Positions 31,079 through 37,744 of a stretch of 37,744 bases of DNA are shown one piece after another. Source of the stretch: Agromyces humi (lineage in GTDB: Bacteria; Actinomycetota; Actinomycetes; Actinomycetales; Microbacteriaceae); the NCBI RefSeq assembly GCF_009720255.1, contig NZ_WJSP02000010.1:1-37744 (forward strand). The letters run 5' to 3'. The translations under genes and the position numbers were made by a program. Position 1 is the first letter of the stretch, and each line of letters opens with the position of its first letter. A model generated the notes under the pieces. The model worked only from the letters and a program-made list of their open reading frames with translations. It was not told the origin of the DNA and searched no databases.

Positions 31079-34000
31079 TCAGGCCCGGATGCGCCCCTCC
31101 CGGCGGCGTCGGATGATCGTCATGCCGACGAGCACCGCACCCAGGAGGGCGAGCACGCCGCCGCCCCAGGCGAAGGGCGTGACGTCGAATCCCGTCGAGG
31201 CGATCGCCGCCTGCTTCACCGGCACGTCGACGGTGTCGTCCGCACACGGGATGACGGCTTCCGCGTCGGCCGGTGCATCCGCGTCGTCCCAGCACACCTC
31301 ACCGGTGTTCGAGATGGACGTCGCGTGGCTCGCCGGGTTCACGTGCACGTCGAGCGTGATCGGCGGCGCCGTCGTGAGGTTCGGACCGAGCACTCCGAGC
31401 AGGTCGCAGTGGAGCACGCCTCCGTAGCCGGCGCTGTCGGTTCCGGTCACCTGGCAGTCCTCCCAGCGCGGGAATGCGGGTGCCGGAGCGGTGGAGATCG
31501 AGTCGACCCGGAGGTCGGTCGGGATCGCGTCGAAGATCTCGACGGGCTCCGCGCCCCCGGTTCCCACCGAGGTGACCTTCAGCGTGTACTCGTAGTCGCC
31601 ACCGGGCGCCGTCGACGAGACGCTCGCCGTCTTCTCGATGTCGAGGTCGGGAGGACGCACGATCGCGCACGCCGGCAGGGCCTGCGGGTAGGTGACCAGC
31701 ACCGCCTGGCTCGGGTTGATCGAGAAGGTCACCGTCGCGGGGTTCACCATGTCACGCCACGGGTACGTCGGCACGGTCTCGTCGAGGATGAGGTCGAGGA
31801 ACCTCGTGCCCGGCGTCGGCGGCGTGATCAGGTCCTGCTCGGTGATCGGGCGCCATCCCGGGAACTGGTACGGGATGCCGTTCGCGTCCACCGCGGCACC
31901 GGGCCAGAGCAGCGGCTCGTTCCGGTCCTCCCACGGGACCACGACCTCGTAGGTCAGCGTGCCGTCGCCGGAGACCCACGTCACCGTGATCGGCCCGGGC
32001 GTGACGCTGTCGGAGACCTTGATGTCGAGGTACAGGTACGGCACGTCGTTCACGCAGCGCGGGTAGGCTCCGGCGTCGATGGCCTTCTGCGGCACGTCGA
32101 CGTCATCGCAGTCGTTCGTCGAGATGAGGTCGGCCAGGGCTCCCTCGGTCGGCGTGATCGCGACGCAGGCCGCGTTCGGGATGTCGCCGAGGTCGACGGG
32201 CTCCACCACGGGCGGCGGGTCGTTCGGTCCGACGACGCCGGGCGCCTCGACCGGGGCGGGCTGGAGCATCGTGACCGGGATGCGCACCGTCACGACGTCA
32301 CCGGGTGCGAACGGTCCGACGCCGTGGGCTGCGAACTCGTTGCCGACGGTGGACTCGCTCCAGCTGCCGAGTCCGTCGAAGGCCGCAGCACCGGTGATCG
32401 CGAAGCGGGCATCGATCGTGTCGGCGATGTCGAGCTCGGACACCGGGAGCGTCCCGTTGTTCCGCACCGTGAGCACGTAGTCGAACTCGTCGCCGGCGTC
32501 GACCGCGGTCGCCCCCTCGGCCAGCTCGTACGTCTTCTCGAGGCTGACGTCGACCGACTCCGCTTCGTTCTCGACGGCACAGCTCGTCAGGTGACCGAGG
32601 GTGACGGTACCGACGTCACCGGTGTCGACCTTCGCTCCGCCGTCGACGCCGCACAGCCAGTCGCCGTTGAAGTAGTAAGCGAGGAGCGGGGAGTCGGCCT
32701 TCGCCTCGGAGATCTTCTCGAGCAACGAGTAGTCACCGGTCGGGACCGTGAACACCAGGCCGGAGTCACCCTTGACGAGCAGCGTCTCCAGCTTCGGGGC
32801 GTTCTCCCCCGTCAGGTTCCAGTCGCCCGGCGTCAGCACCGAAAGCGATCCCGGCGTCACCCCGCCGAGGTCGATCCGACTGAGGATCGCCTCGAGGGCC
32901 GAGTTGTCCACCGTCTTCTGGAGTTGGATGCGCCCGACCGGGATCGTCGCGCACGCGTCGACGTCGGTCACGATCGTGCCGTTGACGAGCGTGGCCCCGT
33001 TGAAGAACCCGTGGCCGCTCGTCGAGGCGAGGCAGGTCACGTCGTCGAGCTCGGTGACGTTCACCACGTTCGCCACGACCGTGATCGTGTAGGTGTGCAC
33101 GTCGAGTGGTGCGATGAGCTCGTCGTCGGCGAGGACGGTGACGTCGTCACCGTTCCAGTCGGACGTGTCGACGCCGGCGTCGTTGGTCGCGACCGCGTCG
33201 CCGTCATCGATCACGACACCAGCGGGGAATCCGAGTTCGTCCTCGAGGTCGTAGTACAGATCGAGGTCGGCGCTCTCGCTCGTCACGACGACCTGGTAGA
33301 CGACCTTCCAGTCGCCGTTGCCCAGGTTCTCGGGAGATCCGACGACCTCCTTCGTGACGGTCGTGCGTCCCGGCTCGTCGCAGGCGGTGGCGGCCTGCGG
33401 CTCACCCTCGCCGACGGTCAGGAACGCCGTGTTGCGGAACCCGCCCGGCTCGGTGTCGCCCGGCTGGCAGCGGTCCTGGCTGGTCTCGTAGACCTGCTCG
33501 GGCACCGTCGCGTTGATCGTGACGATGTAGGTGTCGGTGCCGGATGCCGCGACCGACGTGTCGCGCGCCAGCACGAAGTTCGACGCCTCGGCGTCCCAGT
33601 CGTCGGCTTCATCCGAAGGTCCGGTCGCGGAGGAATCGTTGATCACGACGCCGACGCCGAAGTACGGCTCGTCGTCGAGGTCGTAGACGAGCGGCGCGAC
33701 CGGGCTCTGGTTGGTGACCGTCACCTCGTAGACGAGGTCCCAGGTGCCGTCGGTGTTCTGCTCGATCGACGTGAGGTCCTTCGTGATCACGCCGGTCGGC
33801 GCCACGACGTCGTTGGTGACCTCGCACGTGAGCGAGGCGCCCGGCGTCGCGACGAACTGGTTGCCCGTTGTCTGGGGGTCCATGTCGGTGCAGACGACCG
33901 CGCCACCGGTCCAGCCCACGGGCAGGTCGCCCTCCGTGACCGTGTACACGGTACCGATCGCGAGGTTCGTCCACGTCACGCTGTCGGTCTCGTCACCGGT

Positions 34001-37000
34001 TCCCGACACGGCCTGCTCGGCTCCCGGAAGCACGCCGTCGGCCGGCGAGATCGTGAGCGGGAAGGCCCACTCGAATCCGTCGGGGACGCCCGCCACGTGC
34101 TTCGTGACGGTGACGTCGCCGGGCTCCGCCGTGTTCGTGATCGTGCAGCCGAGCGAGAGGCCGGGCGTCACGAGGAACTGGAATCCGGCGAGCTGCGCAT
34201 CCGCATCCTCGACGTCGCCGCCGTTGCAGACGAAGTCGCCCTCGTTCCAGCCGCCGACGTCGCCCTCGGTGAGGGTGTAGGTCTGGCCGACCACGAGGTC
34301 GTTCCAGCTCACGCTGGAGTCACCCTGCGTGACGTGCTGCGTCGCGTCCTGGCCGGTGACCACCGGCGAGATCGTGATCGCGAAGTCGAACGGGTAGCCC
34401 TGCGGCACACCCTCGACGATCTTGCGCACCGTCACGTCGCCCGACTCGGGAACGTTCGTATAGGTGCACGTCACGGTCTGGCCGGCCGCGAGCGTGATGT
34501 CCGCCGTGGCATCCGTGACCTCGACTCCACCGTTCGGCGAGCAGGCGAGGCCCTGGAGCTTCCAGTCGGTCGTCGCCGACTCGTTCACCGTGTAGGTGCC
34601 GGGAAGCAGCTGCCCGAAGACCTTCGCCGGGTCACCGTCGGTGAGCGTGAAGCCCGCCGCCGGGGCGTTCGGCGCGTCGAAGGTGAACGGGAAGGCCACG
34701 GATGCGCCACCGGGGATCGAACCGACGCCCGGCACCACCTTGTCGATGATGATGGTCGACAGCTCCGTGTTCGAGTACGTGCACGTGATCGTCTCGCCCG
34801 GGTCGAGGTCGATGAGCCCCTTGAGCGCGTTCCCCTGGTCGATGGACGAACCGCCGTCGGCTCCACCGGCGCGCGATTCCACGCAGCCGACGAGCTGACC
34901 GACATGGGTGTTCGTCAGCAGCTCCGTGACGCTGTAGCTGCCGGCGACGACGTTGTCGTAGGTGTTGGCGCCGACACCACCGGAGGTGGTGACGCCGAAG
35001 CTGCCGATCGAGGGATCGCCGGCCCAAGGCCAGGTGCCCGTGAACTGGAAGGTGCCATCAGCACCGTCGATGTTCTTGACGACGATGATCTTGCCCTTGG
35101 CGGTGTTCGTGATGTCACAGGCGAACACGTCGCCCGCCTGCACCGTGAACCCGCTCTCGGTGACCGGCTGCGAGGCATCGCTGCCCGCGTGCTTCACGGT
35201 GCAGACGAGCTCCCCGGCGACCCAGCCGTTGCCGGGGTTCTTCTCCGCCAGGGAGTAGGTCGTTCCGGGCACGAGGTTCGCGAACGTCGTCTCGGCCGAC
35301 CCGCCGCCGGCGGGAGTCGCGATCATCTGCTCGACCGGTGCGCCCGCGGGTGCGAGCGGCGTGAGCACGAAGGTGAAGGTGCCGCTTGCGCCGACCGAGG
35401 TCTTCGTGATCTTCGCCGAACCCGGCGCGGCCGTGTTCAGCACGGTGCACGAGAGTGTGAAGCCCGGCGTGACGATGAACTGGTCTCCGGCCAGGTTCGG
35501 GTTCGAGTCGGGGCCGCAGTCCACGCCTCCACCGGTCCACCCGGCCGGCAGCTTCTCCGTGATCGTGTACTCGGTGCCGACGTCGAGGTTCTTCCACGTG
35601 ACGCTGTCGGTCGTGTTCCCCGAGCCGCTCACCGTCTGGGTGGCACCGGGGGTCACCCCGGCGCTCGGCGTGATCGTGAGGTCGAACTCCCAGTCGGTTC
35701 CGGATGCGACGCCCGCCACGGTCTTCGTGACGGTCACCTCGCCGGGGGTGGCCACGTTCGTGAGGTCGCAGGTGACCACGAGACCCGGGGTCACGGTGAA
35801 CTGCCACTTCGTTCCGGGAACGCGCTCGCCGACGTTACAGGTGAACCCCTGCGTGGTGTACCCGGCGACTGTTGGCTCGCTCAGCGTGTAGGTCTGGCCG
35901 ACGATGAGGTCGGTCCACTTGGCGGTCGGCGTCTCGTCGGACAACGTCTTGGGGTTCTGCTGTCCGCCGGGAACCGGGTCGATCCCGATCTGGAACGCCC
36001 AGTCGTCGGCGCCCTCCACGTGCTTCGTGACGGTGACCTCGCCGCGCGTCGCGGTGTTGAGCACGGTGCACGTGACCGTCTCGCCCGGGTCGAGGGTGAT
36101 GTTGATCGGCGAGTCCGTGGTCGGGTTCTCCGAGGTGCAGGTCATGCTCGTGACATCCCACCCGGCGAGCGCCGCCTCGGTGAGGGTGTAGGCGCCGGGC
36201 TTGACCTGGTTGAAGGCCTTCTCGCCGCCGTCCTTCAGCGCGAAGCCGGGCTGGCCCGTCAGCGTGAAGTCGAACGAGGTCGTCGAACCGTCGGGGTTGG
36301 TCTCCTTCTTGACGATGATGTTGCCGCGCTGCGTGTTCGTGTAGGTGCACGTGACGAGCTCACCCGGTTCGAGGTGGATGCTGGCGACGCCCGTCGCCAC
36401 ATCGCCCGTCGAGGCGACGCCCGTGGCGTCGTCGGTGCAGGAAAGGCTGGTGAGGTCGTACGCCGGTGCCGGCGTCGTCTCGGTCACCGTGTAGTCGCCC
36501 GGGGCGACGCTCGTGAAGTCCTTCGACCCCGTCTTGACGTCTCCGGTCGTGGTGATCTGGAACGGACCGCCGGGGATCGTCGTCGTGAAGTCGAACGTGC
36601 CGTTGGCCCCCGCGACATTCTTGATGATCCTGATCGCGCCGTCCTGCCGATTGGTGAACGTGCACTCGGTGATCTGCCCGGCGACCGTGGTCACCACGGC
36701 GGTGCCGGTCGCGAGGGTGGTGGTCGCCGGCGTCGAGCAGGTGAGCGCCGTGAGGTGCCAGGCCGGCGTGCCGGGCTCGGGGAACTCGTTGATCGTCACG
36801 GTCGAGCCGGGCACGAAGGAGGTGACCGGCGAGCTCGTGCCGCCGTCGACCTTCACGGGCGTGCCGTTGATGGCGAAGTCGAACGTGGTCGGGTCGCCCT
36901 GGGCGACCTTGGTGATCTTCACGCCGGACGTGGAGTTCGTGATGACGCAGGTGGTGGTGGCACCGACGAAGAGCTTGAACGGCTGGTTGGTGTACGTCTC

Positions 37001-37744
37001 GACCTGGTTGGTCGAGGGGTTCGTCACGGTGCAGACGGTGGACTGGTGCACCCACGGCTGCCCGGAGTCGACGGTCTCAGCGAGCTGGTAGTCGGTGCCG
37101 GCGAAGACGTTGCCCCACGTGTGGGTGTCGCCGACGCCGATCGGCGCGGCGATCGCGTTGTTGTTGCCCTGGGGCAGCACCGGGCCGGTCAGCGTGCCGT
37201 CGTGCACGATGCCCCCGCCGGTGCGGGTCACGGTGTAGTCGAAGACGTCGTCCGACGTGGCGTCGGCCGGGTTCGCGACCTTCTTCACGACGAGGCTGCC
37301 GCAGTTGGTGATGGTCAGCGGGTTGGACGACTTCAGCATGTCCTGCAGCGTCGCCGTCTCGTTATTGCCGGTGCGGGTGATGAATCCGGCGTCGAGGAAC
37401 GTGCGACAGGCGCCGTCGCTCGGCAGGAGGTTCGAGGCCGTCAGGTCGACCGCCATCTCGCCGAAGGTCGCGTCGTTGCCCGTCGTGTTGGTGTCGGTGT
37501 TCTTCCCGACCGCAGCCTGGTAGACGATCGGGGTTGCGATCGGCTCCCAGCTGTCGCCGTCCCAGCCCAGCACGCGGATCGACGTGTTCGGGTTCCCTGA
37601 CGGGTCGTAGTTGAACTCGATGAGGTCGACTCCTGCGACGAGCCCGTCGAGGCCGTCGATGAAGTTGATCGCGTTCATGACCAGCACGATCGTGAACACC
37701 GTGATCGTCGCGCTCATCCACGAGGAGCCGACCGTGATGCCGCC
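31079..37744 (-). CDS. Giant multi-repeat cell-wall-anchored surface protein, partial (over 2200 aa)
   Basis: Paralogue of the preceding giant gene; the reading frame is open to the window edge, so the true start is not seen. After an anomalous first ~38 residues comes a beta domain (DLIEFNYDPSG to LTITNCG). Then eleven tandem repeats of about 85-115 residues (roughly 37310 to 33780), most starting (V/I)xxxKxVxG, with an inner YTLTE-like strand and ending in C(T/E)(V/I)TN. These look like prealbumin-like (CnaB/DUF5979-type) domains; Lys, Glu and Asn are in place for isopeptide bonds and a Cys pair recurs. Two DUF7507-like repeats, a further beta domain, a DUF11-like domain and the C-terminal module shared with giant 1 follow. 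It ends in IASTGF, a hydrophobic helix and RRRREGR, a sortase-type anchor. Confidence 0.8.
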   Translation of the reverse strand, partial: GGITVGSSWMSATITVFTIVLVMNAINFIDGLDGLVAGVDLIEFNYDPSGNPNTSIRVLGWDGDSWEPIATPIVYQAAVGKNTDTNTTGNDATFGEMAVDLTASNLLPSDGACRTFLDAGFITRTGNNETATLQDMLKSSNPLTITNCGSLVVKKVANPADATSDDVFDYTVTRTGGGIVHDGTLTGPVLPQGNNNAIAAPIGVGDTHTWGNVFAGTDYQLAETVDSGQPWVHQSTVCTVTNPSTNQVETYTNQPFKLFVGATTTCVITNSTSGVKITKVAQGDPTTFDFAINGTPVKVDGGTSSPVTSFVPGSTVTINEFPEPGTPAWHLTALTCSTPATTTLATGTAVVTTVAGQITECTFTNRQDGAIRIIKNVAGANGTFDFTTTIPGGPFQITTTGDVKTGSKDFTSVAPGDYTVTETTPAPAYDLTSLSCTDDATGVASTGDVATGVASIHLEPGELVTCTYTNTQRGNIIVKKETNPDGSTTSFDFTLTGQPGFALKDGGEKAFNQVKPGAYTLTEAALAGWDVTSMTCTSENPTTDSPINITLDPGETVTCTVLNTATRGEVTVTKHVEGADDWAFQIGIDPVPGGQQNPKTLSDETPTAKWTDLIVGQTYTLSEPTVAGYTTQGFTCNVGERVPGTKWQFTVTPGLVVTCDLTNVATPGEVTVTKTVAGVASGTDWEFDLTITPSAGVTPGATQTVSGSGNTTDSVTWKNLDVGTEYTITEKLPAGWTGGGVDCGPDSNPNLAGDQFIVTPGFTLSCTVLNTAAPGSAKITKTSVGASGTFTFVLTPLAPAGAPVEQMIATPAGGGSAETTFANLVPGTTYSLAEKNPGNGWVAGELVCTVKHAGSDASQPVTESGFTVQAGDVFACDITNTAKGKIIVVKNIDGADGTFQFTGTWPWAGDPSIGSFGVTTSGGVGANTYDNVVAGSYSVTELLTNTHVGQLVGCVESRAGGADGGSSIDQGNALKGLIDLDPGETITCTYSNTELSTIIIDKVVPGVGSIPGGASVAFPFTFDAPNAPAAGFTLTDGDPAKVFGQLLPGTYTVNESATTDWKLQGLACSPNGGVEVTDATADITLAAGQTVTCTYTNVPESGDVTVRKIVEGVPQGYPFDFAITISPVVTGQDATQHVTQGDSSVSWNDLVVGQTYTLTEGDVGGWNEGDFVCNGGDVEDADAQLAGFQFLVTPGLSLGCTITNTAEPGDVTVTKHVAGVPDGFEWAFPLTISPADGVLPGAEQAVSGTGDETDSVTWTNLAIGTVYTVTEGDLPVGWTGGAVVCTDMDPQTTGNQFVATPGASLTCEVTNDVVAPTGVITKDLTSIEQNTDGTWDLVYEVTVTNQSPVAPLVYDLDDEPYFGVGVVINDSSATGPSDEADDWDAEASNFVLARDTSVAASGTDTYIVTINATVPEQVYETSQDRCQPGDTEPGGFRNTAFLTVGEGEPQAATACDEPGRTTVTKEVVGSPENLGNGDWKVVYQVVVTSESADLDLYYDLEDELGFPAGVVIDDGDAVATNDAGVDTSDWNGDDVTVLADDELIAPLDVHTYTITVVANVVNVTELDDVTCLASTSGHGFFNGATLVNGTIVTDVDACATIPVGRIQLQKTVDNSALEAILSRIDLGGVTPGSLSVLTPGDWNLTGENAPKLETLLVKGDSGLVFTVPTGDYSLLEKISEAKADSPLLAYYFNGDWLCGVDGGAKVDTGDVGTVTLGHLTSCAVENEAESVDVSLEKTYELAEGATAVDAGDEFDYVLTVRNNGTLPVSELDIADTIDARFAITGAAAFDGLGSWSESTVGNEFAAHGVGPFAPGDVVTVRIPVTMLQPAPVEAPGVVGPNDPPPVVEPVDLGDIPNAACVAITPTEGALADLISTNDCDDVDVPQKAIDAGAYPRCVNDVPYLYLDIKVSDSVTPGPITVTWVSGDGTLTYEVVVPWEDRNEPLLWPGAAVDANGIPYQFPGWRPITEQDLITPPTPGTRFLDLILDETVPTYPWRDMVNPATVTFSINPSQAVLVTYPQALPACAIVRPPDLDIEKTASVSSTAPGGDYEYTLKVTSVGTGGAEPVEIFDAIPTDLRVDSISTAPAPAFPRWEDCQVTGTDSAGYGGVLHCDLLGVLGPNLTTAPPITLDVHVNPASHATSISNTGEVCWDDADAPADAEAVIPCADDTVDVPVKQAAIASTGFDVTPFAWGGGVLALLGAVLVGMTIIRRRREGRIRA
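31770..31907. repeat. Direct repeat, copy 2, in the C-terminal module of giant gene 2
   Basis: Partner of 21911-22048, same orientation, roughly 90% identical by eye. It codes the same PGWRPITEQDLITPPTPG module. Recombination between the copies would delete about 9.9 kb and fuse the two giant genes. Confidence 0.8.
37630..37744 (-). other. WecA/TagO-like transferase fragment fused in frame to giant gene 2
   Basis: The minus strand from the window edge reads ...TVFTIVLVMNAINFIDG and continues LDGLVAGV, a hydrophobic helix followed by the NxxNxxDGxDGL motif of polyprenyl-phosphate N-acetylhexosamine-1-phosphate transferases (WecA, TagO, MraY family). In that family another membrane helix should follow; here the frame passes at about 37630 into DLIEFNYDPSG, an extracellular beta-domain sequence. 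The fragment is only about 38 residues. It could be a chimera made during assembly or a real deletion fusion. Confidence 0.75.

Noticed and set aside
33780-37310. Regular repeats considered as a CRISPR-like or minisatellite array
   Set aside because: The regularity is at protein level (85-115-residue domains). The DNA repeats are diverged and lie in one open frame; no short identical repeats with unique spacers exist.
30782-37600. A 2272-codon open frame on the plus strand opposite giant gene 2
   Set aside because: Same shadow composition. The minus strand encodes recognisable repeats and a sorting signal.
1-37744. Mobile elements, integrases, toxin-antitoxin or defence genes, tRNA and rRNA
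   Set aside because: None was recognised on either strand. The anomalous features are confined to the surface-protein genes and the right-hand edge.

Overview
The window looks like chromosomal DNA of a high-GC Gram-positive actinobacterium, most likely a member of the Microbacteriaceae. That inference rests on very GC-rich codon use, gene order matching other actinobacteria, several probable leaderless starts, LAxTG-like sorting signals, and the frequent heptamer CGGATGC/GCATCCG that I associate with this family. No rRNA, tRNA, insertion sequence, prophage or CRISPR array was seen.

Positions 1-17400 hold a nucleoside uptake and salvage block. On the left, an amino-acid permease follows an LpdA-type NAD(P)H-quinone dehydrogenase (minus strand), which is divergent from purine nucleoside phosphorylase and a PGM2-like phosphosugar mutase (plus strand). 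On the minus strand, from right to left, come a GDP-mannose pyrophosphorylase (manC), two tandem BMP-family lipoproteins, a two-domain ABC ATPase, two membrane permeases, cytidine deaminase, thymidine phosphorylase, adenosine deaminase, and a PTS EIIA/EIIB pair with no EIIC in view. A simple reading is that the ABC system imports nucleosides, the deaminases and phosphorylases release bases and (deoxy)ribose-1-phosphate, and the mutase passes the sugar to central metabolism. The order lpdA - PNP - mutase - add - deoA - cdd - sdhCDAB parallels the M. tuberculosis Rv3303c-Rv3319 region, here with the ABC importer, PTS pair and manC in between.

Positions 17401-21216 contain a divergent control region with two adjacent palindromes, then the succinate dehydrogenase operon sdhC-D-A-B on the plus strand, closed by a perfect 20-bp hairpin. 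A second hairpin serves the convergent gene to the right.

Positions 21223-37744 are almost entirely two tandem, paralogous giant cell-surface protein genes on the minus strand. The first (3171 aa) is complete: signal peptide, acidic low-complexity stalk, von Willebrand A domain, many beta-sandwich repeats and a C-terminal sorting signal. The second (over 2200 aa) runs off the window. Many repeats keep a Lys...Glu...Asn pattern expected for self-formed isopeptide bonds, plus a Cys pair. About 340 bp separate the two genes and contain four copies of the 9-mer CGGGGGACA, a likely operator cluster for the first giant gene.

The most anomalous point is the last ~115 bp. The second giant reading frame is fused in frame to a segment carrying the NAINFIDGLDGL motif of the WecA/TagO/MraY family of polyprenyl-phosphate sugar-1-phosphate transferases. 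This is either a misassembly at a sequence end or a real deletion fusion, and needs checking before that end is trusted.
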